A DNA stretch of 64,000 bases, taken from NCBI RefSeq assembly GCF_019802345.1, contig NZ_JAINDZ010000022.1:1-64000 (forward strand), given 5' to 3'. The translations under genes and the position numbers were made by a program. Each line of letters starts with the position of its first letter. Positions within the stretch are counted from its first letter, which is position 1. The notes under the pieces are model-generated. The model ran no database searches. It was given only the letters and a program-made list of their open reading frames with translations, and was not told the origin of the DNA. Source of the stretch: Methylosinus sp. Sm6. Lineage in GTDB: Bacteria; Pseudomonadota; Alphaproteobacteria; Rhizobiales; Beijerinckiaceae. Positions 36,625 to 44,995 of the stretch are shown piece after piece.

Positions 36625-37507
36625 CGTGACCGAGCCTCGCCTGTCGATATTCAAGACCTCGGCCCTCCCGCGAATGTCTCGACGCATCGCGGCTCGACAT
36701 TTGTCGATCTTCCGCAACGCGCGCCGTTCGATCTGCAATGGCGCCGCAATTTGTGACGCCGACGTCAGCAACCAAGTCTCATCGGAATTGCGAACGACCG
36801 CCAAGGGGCGCGTCGCCTCGCGTCGCTCAGAGTCACGATCTTTCCGAACCGGATGGATACGCGCCCGGAGACGACGAGCGTCACGCATGTTCCCGCCTCG
36901 TCGATGGCTCCTCGAGAGTCGCGCTGCGACTGCGAATAAGCGCCTCGAGAACAGGAAAACGACGATGTCGACGTTCGTCCCATGCTACCGCACTTCGGGT
37001 GAAGCCGCTCACCCGAAGCCCAATCCCTGTCTTCGAGGCGCGGCCGGCGTCGTTTACGCCTTCGCCGCGTCGTCGAGTGATGTCACGCGATGCTCTCGAT
37101 CGGCCGATCGCTCAGAATGCGTTGCATCTCTGGCTGCTCGTCGGCGAGACATGTTGCGCGATAGATTCCGGCCTGCGGCAGCTCGCGCCCTGCCCGTCGA
37201 ACAGCGGCCACGTCCACACGATCGCATCGGGAGAGCGCGCGCGACTTTGGCCATGCGCGACGTCGGCTTTCGCGATCAGAGAAAAATCGACGAGCAGCAA
37301 ATGTGGTTGTCGCATCTACCACAGCCTCGAATCGCAGGAATTGCTGGTTCGCAAAGCGGAACGACGACAAATCTCGAAACGCATTTTTGGGCGCCAGCCC
37401 GCGCCCTAGATACGGTACATTCGATTGACAGGCTCGCTAGGAAAGTTACCTATGTCTTGCGGCGACGTCACATTGATCGGGCTCCGACCGCAAGGAGCCG
37501 ATCCGTG
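36625..37507. other. Region without a convincing gene
   Basis: About 880 bp upstream of wza show only short open frames on both strands, none with a recognisable motif. Two adjacent minus-strand frames near 37080-37370 (one beginning MRQPHLLLVDFSLIAKADVAH) could be parts of one decayed gene, but no family is evident. The wza promoter probably lies in the part nearest 36625. Confidence 0.35.
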
Positions 37508-37705
37508 GTCGTCTCAGGCGTCCGTCATCGCGATTGGCCTGACCTTCTGGCTCGACTGGGCAAGAGTTTGGACATCGAGGCGTTGGCTGTGGAAAAGCGA
37601 GCGCTCGTTCGCCGTCGCGGCGTTCCCGACACGAAGGCGCGGCTTCGTTCGGCTTTGACGCGGGGACCAGGCGGCATGTCGCTGCAGCAGACCGGCCGCC
37701 TATGG
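37508..37705 (+). mobile_element. N-terminal remnant of an IS4-type transposase
   Basis: In one plus-strand frame the translation reads DWPDLLARLGKSLDIEALA, then KRALVRRRGVPDTKARLRSA and TRGPGGMSLQQTGRLW. This matches the conserved N-terminus of IS4-family transposases, which read roughly LDLDALARxxGALxRRRxVxxxxxLLRLALAxGPGGLSLRE. There is no start codon at the expected place, the similarity stops by about 37705, and no catalytic DDE domain or terminal inverted repeat is visible. I read it as a dead fragment marking a past insertion upstream of the export genes. Confidence 0.55.
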
Positions 37706-37797
37706 CCGCGCGGTGTTCGCCGGAATGAAATGGGCGTTCTGATTGCGCCTTATCGGATCGTCGAGAGCGTTTTGCCCTCGACGATCATTGTCGCGCG

Positions 37798-38109
37798 TCA
37801 GGCGGGAGTGGGCTCTTGCTCCAGCCGCGCAGGACGCTCGCGCCTGCGCGAGGCCTCGTGCTCTTGCTCGCCGTGCGGACTCTCCTGCTCGCGCTCGGCG
37901 CGCGCCTCCGCGATCAGATCGCCGGCGGCTTCGGTCACATTGGCGAGCGTCGTCTCATAGAAGGCGATCCCGGCCTTGATCGCGCCCTTGGCGACCGGAC
38001 GCAGCGCCCGCCGCACGCCGGGAAACAGAGCCGGAACCACAATCAGGGCTCCGATGCCGATCGCCACCGGACCCAAGGCCTCCTCGAAGACATCCTCCAA
38101 CAGCGCCAT
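37798..38109 (-). CDS. DUF5132-like small membrane protein
   Basis: From the ATG at 38109 (MALLEDVFEEALGP) the 103-residue product has one hydrophobic helix (VAIGIGALIVVPALFPGVR, about residues 14-32) followed by RPVAKGAIKAGIAFYETT, the DUF5132 pattern, and a charged Glu/Arg-rich tail. Function unknown. DUF5132 proteins are often found near heavy-metal-associated (HMA) proteins and P-type ATPases; here two HMA-type genes lie upstream on the same strand but no ATPase is present. Confidence 0.65.
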   Translation of the reverse strand: MALLEDVFEEALGPVAIGIGALIVVPALFPGVRRALRPVAKGAIKAGIAFYETTLANVTEAAGDLIAEARAEREQESPHGEQEHEASRRRERPARLEQEPTPA

Positions 38110-38208
38110 GCTGTCCTCCTTCCGAGTGTCATCGAATCGCCATCTATCCACTCTCGGCGGGCGTTCAAGGCCGTGCGGCGGCGCGTCGGCGCGGACTCGG
38201 CCGCGTGC

Positions 38209-38724
38209 TCACGCGCCGGCTTCGCCGGCGAGACGGTCGCGCGCCCGGCTGCGTTCGAGCAGCAGCCGGCGCTTCACGATCTTGCCGCCGACATAGAGAA
38301 GCAGCAGCATGCCCGCCGAGGCGGGATTCCCGCGCGCGAGCTTCACGACGAGGATGATGCCGAGGACCAGCGCGGCTGAGGCGCTCTTCGTATCGATCCG
38401 GCCGCCGCTCCATTGGCGCAGCCGGGCGTCCGCCGCGAGCGGCGAGGGCGCCGTCTCGCGAGGCGCGACGAGCCGCTGCGGCTCACCCATGATCGTCACA
38501 ATGTCCTCGCGCCTCAGCAGATCGAGCACGAGGCCAGAGTCGCGCGAATGAATCACGACGCTCGCCGTAGCGGGATTCACATCCACGCGCGTCACCGGCG
38601 AATAGTCGCGCAGACGCTCGCGCAGCGCCTCGAAAAAGGCCCGGTCGCGCAGCCTCTCCTTCACGGCGAGGCGCAGCCTCTTCGGCGTCTGGTGAGCGAT
38701 GCGGCATTCCGTGATCGCGGCCAT
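38209..38724 (-). CDS. HMA2-type domain protein with membrane segment
   Basis: The ATG at 38724 (MAAITECRIAHQTPKRLRL) gives 171 residues. The N-terminal 80 residues follow the HMA2/HMA-like ferredoxin fold: HQTPKRLRLAVKER, a helix, then VTRVDVNPATASVVIHS; the metal-binding CxxC is absent. A hydrophobic segment (ASAALVLGIILVVKLARG) and a second weaker one (SAGMLLLLYVGGKIV) lie near the C-terminus. It belongs with the DUF5132-like gene 99 bp downstream. Confidence 0.6.
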   Translation of the reverse strand: MAAITECRIAHQTPKRLRLAVKERLRDRAFFEALRERLRDYSPVTRVDVNPATASVVIHSRDSGLVLDLLRREDIVTIMGEPQRLVAPRETAPSPLAADARLRQWSGGRIDTKSASAALVLGIILVVKLARGNPASAGMLLLLYVGGKIVKRRLLLERSRARDRLAGEAGA

Positions 38725-38831
38725 TGCGCGGAGCCTCCCGACGAGAGCGAACGGACACATCGAGGATAATGTCACGTCTTCCGCCTTCAAGAGCGACGAA
38801 GGGCCGCGCTTCTCGAGGAAAAGCGCCCGGA

Positions 38832-39182
38832 TCAGAGGTCTGGGACGAGCTCTGGCGGAAGGTGGCGCGCCAAATCCATGGCGTCATGAAGGATGCGAAG
38901 GATCTCGATCACATGACCCGGCGCGGCGCGATATATGACGAGATGACGTCCGCGACGCCCTCTGCGTGCGACGTGAAGCGTTCCCAGCTTCGGCAGAATT
39001 TCATCGCGCGCGATGCTCCCGAGGACGTCAGGACCGGCTTCCAGCGTCGCGAGAGCTCCACGAAGCGTCTGACGATAGAGGCCAACTTGCCGCTCGCCGA
39101 ATTTGTCCTTCGTGCTTTGCAATATGTGGATGAAATCCTTCTCGGCCTCTTCGCCGAGACGAATGCGCCATGCGGCGTCAAT
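38832..39182 (-). CDS. ParE/RelE-family toxin, start codon unclear
   Basis: The reading frame downstream of the ParD-like gene encodes AAWRIRLGEEAEKDFIHIL, KFGERQVGLYRQTLRGAL and, near the end, GRHLVIYRAAPGHVIEILRILHDAMD, the RelE/ParE toxin fold with its C-terminal IL-R-ILH-x-x-MD strand and helix. No ATG, GTG or TTG lies at the expected position; the first possible initiator near the antitoxin stop is an ATT at 39182, giving 116 residues. A GTG much further up (39272) would overlap most of the antitoxin. It is co-directional with parD, which overlaps it by five bases. Confidence 0.7.
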   Translation of the reverse strand: MDAAWRIRLGEEAEKDFIHILQSTKDKFGERQVGLYRQTLRGALATLEAGPDVLGSIARDEILPKLGTLHVARRGRRGRHLVIYRAAPGHVIEILRILHDAMDLARHLPPELVPDL

Positions 39183-39453
39183 TCGACCCCGAGCCGGAAA
39201 CGACGCGATCGGCCAGCTCGTCCAGATGCGCGACGAGCGCCGCCACGTCGGCGAATTCCGTGAACGCTCCACGATCGAATGCGGCAGCGCCGGTTCGGGC
39301 GGCGGTGCGTAGCGCCTCGAGCTTCGCAGCCTCCAGGGACTCCCGCCGCTCGATCATGCGCAAGCCTTCACGCAGAACCTCGCCGGCGTTCTGATAGCGG
39401 CCGCTCCGCACCAGAGCATCGATCCTGTCAAAACGACGTTGCGTGCTCGGCAT
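39178..39453 (-). CDS. ParD-family antitoxin
   Basis: The 91-residue protein starts at the ATG at 39453. RFDRIDALVRSGRYQNAGEV followed by LREGLRMIERRE is the ribbon-helix-helix and linker pattern of ParD (VxSGRYxxAxEVxREGLRLxE). The C-terminal part should wrap the ParE toxin encoded just downstream. Such pairs usually autoregulate through the antitoxin binding its own promoter, which would lie in the 98 bp upstream. Confidence 0.85.
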   Translation of the reverse strand: MPSTQRRFDRIDALVRSGRYQNAGEVLREGLRMIERRESLEAAKLEALRTAARTGAAAFDRGAFTEFADVAALVAHLDELADRVVSGSGSN

Positions 39454-39551
39454 CGAACGGCTCCTCGACTGGCATGATATGCCAATGGCGATTTCTATCC
39501 ACTTCGGAGGAGCCGAGGGAATGGAAGCCGGGCTCGAAAAGCAAAAAAAAA

Positions 39552-39938
39552 TCAGGCGATCATTCGGACAAGCGCGCCGGCCGAACGGCCGAGCACATGC
39601 TTGACCACCTCGCCGGCGACAGCCTCTGCGATCGCCCCTGTCGCAACCGACGCCATGGAGTTGGTCGCGAAGCTGCGGGACGGAGGGGCGGCGGCGCTCT
39701 GCGGCTCGGCGTCGAGATAGCCGAGGCGGCGTAGCGTCGACCACAGCGCCTCGGTCTCGAAGGACGCGCGGTCGTAGAAAATGGTCACGCTGCCCGAATG
39801 GCTGCTGATCGACGCGGATCTGACGCCCGCGATCGCGAGCAATTCCGAATGAAGTGGCACGATGGCGCGCGCGTGCCCTTTGAGGCGCGCGAGGCGGACG
39901 CGCAGCCGGCCCGGAACGTGATGGAGATGCAGCACCAT
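39552..39938 (-). CDS. HMA-like small protein
   Basis: The 128-residue protein begins MVLHLHHVPGRLRVRLARLKG and continues GVRSASISSHSGSVTIFYD, the strand-turn-strand pattern of HMA-like domains that carry HxxPGRxRxR in place of the CxxC. The C-terminal 40 residues are a small Ala/Val-rich amphipathic helix (SVATGAIAEAVAGEVVKHVLG). It resembles the N-terminal half of the HMA2-type protein at 38.2 kb, with the ParDE pair lying between them. Function unknown. Confidence 0.6.
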   Translation of the reverse strand: MVLHLHHVPGRLRVRLARLKGHARAIVPLHSELLAIAGVRSASISSHSGSVTIFYDRASFETEALWSTLRRLGYLDAEPQSAAAPPSRSFATNSMASVATGAIAEAVAGEVVKHVLGRSAGALVRMIA

Positions 39939-39990
39939 GGAATCGAGGCCTAGCCGGCTTCCGTTGCAGAAGTGTGACGGCCTCGAGACT

Positions 39991-41238
39991 TCAAAATCTT
40001 TCCACCCTGTAGGGCGTCGGATCGGTGAAGGGCTCCTCGCCGGTCATCATTTCGGCGAGCAGCCTTCCGCTGACCGGACCCAAGGTGAAGCCATGATGCT
40101 GATGGCCGAAGTCGAACCACAGCCCCTCGTGGCGCGGGGCCTTGCCGATCACCGGCAGCATGTCCGGGAAGCAGGGGCGGCAGCCCATCCAGGGCTTGGG
40201 GTCGAGCCGCTCGGCGAGCGGAAACAGCGTGCGCGCCAGCGCCTCGTCGCGGTCCACCTGCACGGGGGTCGGCGGCGCGTCGCGGCGGGCGAATTCCGCT
40301 CCCGTCGTCAGCCGCACGCCGCGCGTCATCGGCGCCAGCACATAGCCATTGTCGGCGTCGAGCACGGGATGCGAGAGGCGCGCGCCCTCGGCGACGCCGT
40401 AATGCATGTGATAGCCGCGCTTGACGGCGAAGGGCAGATCATAGCCGAGCGGACGGAAGATCTGGTCCGACCAGGGGCCGAGGGCGACGACGAGGTCGCG
40501 CGCGATCAGCGCGCCCTCATGCGTCGGCACGCTCCAGCGGCCGTCGCGCGTCTGCTGCAGCCCACGCACATCGCCGGCGAGGAAGCGGCCGCCGCGCCGC
40601 TGGAACAGATCCGCATAGGATTGCGCCACCGCGCTCGGATCGGCCACCGAGGCGGTGTCGAGGAAATGCACCGCGCCTTTCACCGGCGAGAGCGAGGGCT
40701 CCAGCGCAGCGAGGGCCGCCGTGTCGAGCGTTTCGATCCGCAGCGAGAAGCTGCGCAGCGTCTCGGCGTCGGCGATGCCTTTGGCGAGCGTCTTGTCGCT
40801 GCGATAGAGCTTGATCCAGCCGATGCGCCGCACGATATCGCCGGCGCCCGAGAGCTGGATCAGCGCGTCATGCTCCTCGAGGCAGCGCTCGACCAGCGGC
40901 AGCGCGTCGTGCGCATGGCGCTCGGCCCGTCCCGGCGCGCTCTCGCGGAAATAGCGCCACAGCCAGGGCGCGATGCCGGGCAAAGCGGCGAAATGATAAT
41001 GCGCCTGCGGCGACAGATTGAGCGCATAGCGAAAGAGATCGCCGAGATCGCGCGGAAACAGATATGGGAAGATGGAGGCGCGCTCGATCAGCCCCGCATT
41101 GCCGAAGCTGGTCTCGAGCCCTGCGGCGCCGTGGCGGTCGACGAGCGCCGTGTCGCGGCCGCGCGCCTGCAGATGCAGGGCGGCCGACACTCCGACCATT
41201 CCGGCTCCGAGCACGGCGACATCGGCGGTCTGCTGCAT
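39991..41238 (-). CDS. DadA-type D-amino-acid dehydrogenase / FAD oxidoreductase
   Basis: From the ATG at 41238 (GGAGAG upstream) the 415-residue protein opens with the FAD-binding ADVAVLGAGMVGVSAALHLQ and ends GHQHHGFTLGPVSGRLLAEMM, both typical of the DAO/DadA family. ETSFGNAGLIE near residue 47 and MGCRPCFPDMLPVIG near the C-terminus agree with DadA, which oxidises D-amino acids and passes electrons to the respiratory chain. Substrate is not certain, since sarcosine-type oxidases share this outline. No alr gene is next to it. Confidence 0.82.
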   Translation of the reverse strand: MQQTADVAVLGAGMVGVSAALHLQARGRDTALVDRHGAAGLETSFGNAGLIERASIFPYLFPRDLGDLFRYALNLSPQAHYHFAALPGIAPWLWRYFRESAPGRAERHAHDALPLVERCLEEHDALIQLSGAGDIVRRIGWIKLYRSDKTLAKGIADAETLRSFSLRIETLDTAALAALEPSLSPVKGAVHFLDTASVADPSAVAQSYADLFQRRGGRFLAGDVRGLQQTRDGRWSVPTHEGALIARDLVVALGPWSDQIFRPLGYDLPFAVKRGYHMHYGVAEGARLSHPVLDADNGYVLAPMTRGVRLTTGAEFARRDAPPTPVQVDRDEALARTLFPLAERLDPKPWMGCRPCFPDMLPVIGKAPRHEGLWFDFGHQHHGFTLGPVSGRLLAEMMTGEEPFTDPTPYRVERF

Positions 41239-41391
41239 GAGACTCTCCAAACAAGCGGAATCGTCATGAATATGGCCGCGAGAGGCGGGAAACGCCAGCG
41301 CGGGCGCAGGTTCATGCGGAGCAATATTCCGGCCAGACGGAGATCATCCGGCGCGCCAATCCTTCGGGCGGAAACAGGCCTCGGCGCCTCC

Positions 41392-43086
41392 TCAACGACG
41401 ATTCCGTTTGAGTTCCAGATAATACGATACCGGCGCGGTCAGCCTGTGAACCAGTCGCGGATCGGTGTCGGCGAGGCCCGGCAGCCGGCCCGTGTCGAGA
41501 CGCCGAGCGATCTCGTCGTCTTCGATCAAGCCGATCAGCCCGCCTTTCAGTATGGAGCGCAGCTCCTCGTCCTGATGAACGCGCTTTTGCCGCGCTGTCG
41601 GCGCCGGAAGCTTCAGCTCCTCGGGTTCTGATCGCACGGCAAGCGGCATCGTCATTTTTTCGAGCGCCCCCGCATAGGCGGCGCCGGAGGCGACGGACGG
41701 ATGCCACGCCCCTCCGGTTATCGGGAAGAACGCTAGAGGCGGATAGAGCGCCAACATCAAGTCGAATGCGACCTTTCCTCGCGCTCGCAGCTCGCCGGGC
41801 AGCACGTAGGACGCAGCGAGCGCCAGGAACGAGTTCGCCGGATTCGCTTGAGCGAATAGGCGCCTTCTCGCGCGGGTCGCAAGGCCGGCATGAAAACGGT
41901 TTCGAGAATAAATATAGAGAAGATCGACGGCCAGCAGCGGGTCCTCCACTGCGAAGCTCGAGGCAAAATTTGTAGCCTGCTCGACACGCGCTCTCGCATA
42001 GTTGGAAGACCACAGGGACCAATATTTATACTTCCGCGTGAAGGCGTCGACAGCGCCGGGCAGGCTGTTCTTGATCTCCGGCCTCGAGCCGACGATCATA
42101 GGCGCAAAGAACCCCCGAAAGGTCTCTCCGCTTGCTCCGCCGATGACCAATCTGTCCGGCAACGGAGAGTCGCAATAGTAGCTGACATCGTCCATCTGGC
42201 GAACGAGGCCGTTCTTGGCCTTCGCGAGCTGCACGGCCTCCGAAGCAGAGACTTCGTACGTATAAGGCGAGCTCGCCCGTCGAATGCCGAATGTCGTCCG
42301 AAGCAGAGAGGCGATGATCTGATCCGGGTCTGTCAGCTTCCCTCGGCAATATCCCGCGAAGGAAAGATCCTTCACGCCGAGCAGGGCCGCGAGAACGACC
42401 CTGCTGTCGCGACCGCCGGTTATTTCCTGCACTTTATACTGATGCGGAGTTTCGCCGACCGCAATCGCGGCGGAGCGGATCTGCCCCACCGCGCCGGAGA
42501 GCAAGGCTTCGTAGGAATGCTTCCCCGCCCTCGCGTCGGCGATGAAGCGCCAGAACGAGCGGTCCAGGAGCCGCAGCAGACCGTCGCGCTCGAGCTTCAC
42601 ATATTGATGCAAAGGGACGAGCTCGACTTCGGCGTAGCCGCTCGATGGCGCGAGCGGCGATCCGATGCAGAACAGGTCCGCGAGCGCATTCGGGTCCGGG
42701 GTGAGGGCCAGGCCCAGCTGGCGGGCCGCGGCGTCGAGCGGCTCATGTCCGTTCGCCACCAACACATAATCGGCGGTTTGGAGGACGAGCAGATAACACA
42801 GTCCGACAGGATCCGTCGCAAAAACCGCTTCGTTCTCGTCGATCAAGACGAAGCTGTATTCCCCCGTCGGCGCCTCTTCGCTGCCCACCGGAGCGACGCC
42901 GTCGATGAAACGCTCAGCCGCCTGCAGGCTGACGCCGTTCGCATCTCCCTCGCAAAAGAACATCGGAAGCGATGCGAATGTCGGAACCCCGACGATCTCG
43001 GCCCGCCCGTCCCAGAACTTTTGCCCCCCCAATAAAGGAGCCCGGCCATTGCCATAGAAGACTGCAGCGTAATCGGCGACGCTCAT
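41392..43086 (-). CDS. Asparagine-synthase-like protein with altered PP-loop
   Basis: The ATG at 43086 (AGGA upstream) gives 564 residues. The N-terminal half follows the class II glutaminase domain (GEYSFVLIDENEAVFATDPVG) but starts MSVADY, without the Cys2 nucleophile. The ATP pyrophosphatase loop reads EITGGRDSRVVLAALLG (residues 221-237) in place of SGGxDSS, and later segments (for example LPDRLVIGGASGETFRGFF) match the acidic G-x-G/A-x-E-x-x-x-G site of AsnB. It therefore looks like an amide- or ligase-type AsnB relative that uses ammonia or another nucleophile. Related proteins act in lasso-peptide closure and in sugar modification; no partner gene for either is adjacent. Confidence 0.65.
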   Translation of the reverse strand: MSVADYAAVFYGNGRAPLLGGQKFWDGRAEIVGVPTFASLPMFFCEGDANGVSLQAAERFIDGVAPVGSEEAPTGEYSFVLIDENEAVFATDPVGLCYLLVLQTADYVLVANGHEPLDAAARQLGLALTPDPNALADLFCIGSPLAPSSGYAEVELVPLHQYVKLERDGLLRLLDRSFWRFIADARAGKHSYEALLSGAVGQIRSAAIAVGETPHQYKVQEITGGRDSRVVLAALLGVKDLSFAGYCRGKLTDPDQIIASLLRTTFGIRRASSPYTYEVSASEAVQLAKAKNGLVRQMDDVSYYCDSPLPDRLVIGGASGETFRGFFAPMIVGSRPEIKNSLPGAVDAFTRKYKYWSLWSSNYARARVEQATNFASSFAVEDPLLAVDLLYIYSRNRFHAGLATRARRRLFAQANPANSFLALAASYVLPGELRARGKVAFDLMLALYPPLAFFPITGGAWHPSVASGAAYAGALEKMTMPLAVRSEPEELKLPAPTARQKRVHQDEELRSILKGGLIGLIEDDEIARRLDTGRLPGLADTDPRLVHRLTAPVSYYLELKRNRR

Positions 43087-43285
43087 GAAATCCTTTCCGA
43101 CAATGGAACGCTGCGCAACCAGTTCATGCGCCACGCCTTCGGTCTCGCTACATCATCCGCCGCTTCATCACAAGGCGCCAAAATCCGGATCGGCGTCCGA
43201 TCCAAATGGATCGGATGCTGATCTAGGCATATTCGACGAGCCGAACTATACGGACGTCACGCCCCCGACCGACCACGGAGCCCCG

Positions 43286-43771
43286 ATGCTCGACGCTCTT
43301 CGCGCCTTTCTCGACGAAATTTCCGGCGCGCCGTCCCGGCCGCGGCCGTTCGAAGCCTCCGACCATCGGCTCGCCGCCGCGGCGCTGCTGGTGCATCTCG
43401 CCGCGATCGACGGCGTCTATGACGTCGGCGAGAAGCAATTGCTGCATCGCCTCGTCGAGACGCGCTTCGGTCTCGATCCGGCCGCGGCCGGCGCTCTGAT
43501 CGCCGCCGCCGCCGAGAGCGAGCGCGACGCCGTCGATCTCTACCGCTTCACCAGCGTGCTGAAGCGCACGCTGGACGAGGAGGGCCGCCGCGCCGTCATC
43601 GCAATGTTGTGGGAAATGGCCTATGCCGACGGCACGATCCATGAATTCGAGGAAAATGTGATCTGGCGCGTCGCCGAATTGCTCGGCGTCTCGACGCGCG
43701 ACCGGGTGGAGCTGCGGCAGGCGGCCAAGGACGCCGGAAAGCCGATCACGCCCGGGCCTTGGGGAGGCTAG
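43286..43771 (+). CDS. TerB-like protein
   Basis: The ATG at 43286 (MLDALRAFLDEIS) gives 161 residues; an earlier ATG at 43085 would add a Cys/His/Ser-rich stretch that looks non-coding. The core LAAAALLVHLAAIDGVYDVGEKQLL and VIAMLWEMAYADGTIHEFEENVIWRVAELL contains two Asp-Gly/acidic helices, the metal-binding pattern of the TerB/COG4103 family. Members occur beside tellurite resistance or unknown stress genes; here no other ter gene is present. Confidence 0.75.
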   Translation: MLDALRAFLDEISGAPSRPRPFEASDHRLAAAALLVHLAAIDGVYDVGEKQLLHRLVETRFGLDPAAAGALIAAAAESERDAVDLYRFTSVLKRTLDEEGRRAVIAMLWEMAYADGTIHEFEENVIWRVAELLGVSTRDRVELRQAAKDAGKPITPGPWGG

Positions 43772-43794
43772 CGGCTCGCGTCGACGAATTTGAA

Positions 43795-43852
43795 GCGAGC
43801 CTGGAGGCTCGCGGTCCCGGGCCGCGCTTGGACCGCGAGCCTTCAGGCTCGC
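43795..43852. repeat. 23-bp inverted repeat, REP family A
   Basis: Arms at 43795-43817 and 43830-43852 pair over 23 bp with one mismatch and a 12-base loop. The arm core is that of the hairpin at 6343-6392. It lies between the TerB-like gene and the SDR gene on the plus strand. Confidence 0.8.
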
Positions 43853-43907
43853 TTTTCGGGCCGTCGGCTCATTTGACCAAAGACCATGATATCTCGGGGA
43901 GGATAGA

Positions 43908-44696
43908 TTGAGCGACAACAAGACGGCGATCGTGACCGGCGCCTCGGACGGCATCGGGCTGGAGCTCGCCCGCATCTTCGCCCGCAAGGGCCATCATGTC
44001 ACTCTGGTCGCCCGTCGCGGCGATCGTCTCGAGGCGCTCGCCGCCGAGATCGTCGCCGCGGGAGGCGAGGCTCCGCTGGTCGTCGCGCTCGACCTTTGCG
44101 CCGAGGGGGCGGCGGAGCGGCTCGAGGCAGCGCTGGCCGACGCCGGGCGCTCGGCGGAGTTCCTCGTCAATAATGCGGGGTTCGGGCTCATCGGCCGCGT
44201 CGCAGAGCTCGATCCGAACGAACAGCTCGCATGCGTCGACCTCAATATTCGCACGCTGACCGGCCTGACCTTGCGCTTCCTGCCCGCCATCGTCGCGGCG
44301 CGCGGCGGCATTTTGAACGTCGCCTCGGTCGCCTCTTTCATGCCCGGGCCGGGATTTGCCGTCTATTACGCGAGCAAGGCCTATGTCCGCTCGTTCAGCG
44401 AGGCTCTGGCGGAGGAGCTGAAGGGCGCCGGGGTGCGCGTCACCGCGCTCTGCCCAGGTCCCGTGCGCACCGGCTTCCAGGCGCGCGCCGGCTTCGATTA
44501 CAAGGGCGAGATGATGGCGATGCGGCCGGCGCTGCTGCCGGCGAGCGAGGTCGCGCGCCAGGGCTATGAGGCGCTGGCGGCCGGCCGGCGCGTCATCGTG
44601 CCGGGGCTCGTGAACAAATTTTTTGTTCTGGCTGGCCGGCTGGCCCCGCGCGCCTTTCTGATGCCGTTGCTGGCGCGGGCGCAGAGGGCGCGCTGA
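43908..44696 (+). CDS. Short-chain dehydrogenase/reductase (SDR)
   Basis: This 262-residue classical SDR begins at a TTG at 43908, which is preceded by GGGGAGG; no ATG is available at that place. TAIVTGASDGIGLELARIFA is the NAD(P)-binding TGxxxGIG, NNAGFG follows at about residue 86, then the catalytic Ser (VASVASF) and YYASKAYVRSF (YxxxK), then CPGPVRTGF. Substrate unknown; DltE-like proteins share this pattern. Confidence 0.88.
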   Translation: MSDNKTAIVTGASDGIGLELARIFARKGHHVTLVARRGDRLEALAAEIVAAGGEAPLVVALDLCAEGAAERLEAALADAGRSAEFLVNNAGFGLIGRVAELDPNEQLACVDLNIRTLTGLTLRFLPAIVAARGGILNVASVASFMPGPGFAVYYASKAYVRSFSEALAEELKGAGVRVTALCPGPVRTGFQARAGFDYKGEMMAMRPALLPASEVARQGYEALAAGRRVIVPGLVNKFFVLAGRLAPRAFLMPLLARAQRAR

Positions 44697-44706
44697 AACG
44701 TCGCCG

Positions 44707-44792
44707 CGTCATTGCGGATACGCACGGCGACGAAGCAATCCCCAAGCCGCTGGGCGGCTTGGGGATTGCTTCGCCTTCGGCTCGCAATGACG
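44707..44792. repeat. Nested inverted repeat between convergent genes
   Basis: Inner arms 44732-44750 (GAAGCAATCCCCAAGCCGC) and 44754-44772 are perfect over 19 bp with a three-base loop. Outer arms 44707-44716 (CGTCATTGCG) and 44783-44792 add 10 bp. The CGTCATTGCG ... GAAGCAATCC order is a dispersed element seen in many Rhizobiales. It lies exactly between the 3' ends of the SDR gene and rpmF and could act as a bidirectional transcription stop. Confidence 0.8.
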
Positions 44793-44806
44793 GCGGATGG
44801 ACGGGC

Positions 44807-44995
44807 TCAGGCTTCCTGAGCCTTGACCTTCAGCACCTGACGGCCGCGATACATGCCGGTCTTCAGGTCAATATGATGCGGACGGCGCAGCTCGCCCGAA
44901 TCCTTGTCCTCGACATAGGTCGGCGCCTTGACGGCGTCGGCGGAGCGGCGGAAGCCGCGCTTCATCGGCGAGGTCTTTCTCTTCGGAACGGCCAT
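44807..44995 (-). CDS. rpmF: 50S ribosomal protein L32
   Basis: The 62-residue protein reads [20 protein letters not shown] with the conserved PKRKTSP and [19 protein letters not shown], giving a certain identity as bL32. The zinc-binding Cys set is absent, as in many alphaproteobacteria. It lies alone on the minus strand. Confidence 0.97.
   Translation of the reverse strand: MAVPKRKTSPMKRGFRRSADAVKAPTYVEDKDSGELRRPHHIDLKTGMYRGRQVLKVKAQEA

Noticed and set aside
36533-37960. 475-codon plus-strand open frame
   Set aside because: It runs through the antisense of wza and a gene-free stretch, has no consistent domain, and is Arg/Ser-rich as expected of chance frames in GC-rich DNA. Only its IS4-like part is kept.
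43087-43285. Possible lasso-peptide precursor next to the AsnB-like gene
   Set aside because: No minus-strand leader/core frame with a plausible Gly/Cys core and no B1/B2 protease genes were seen.
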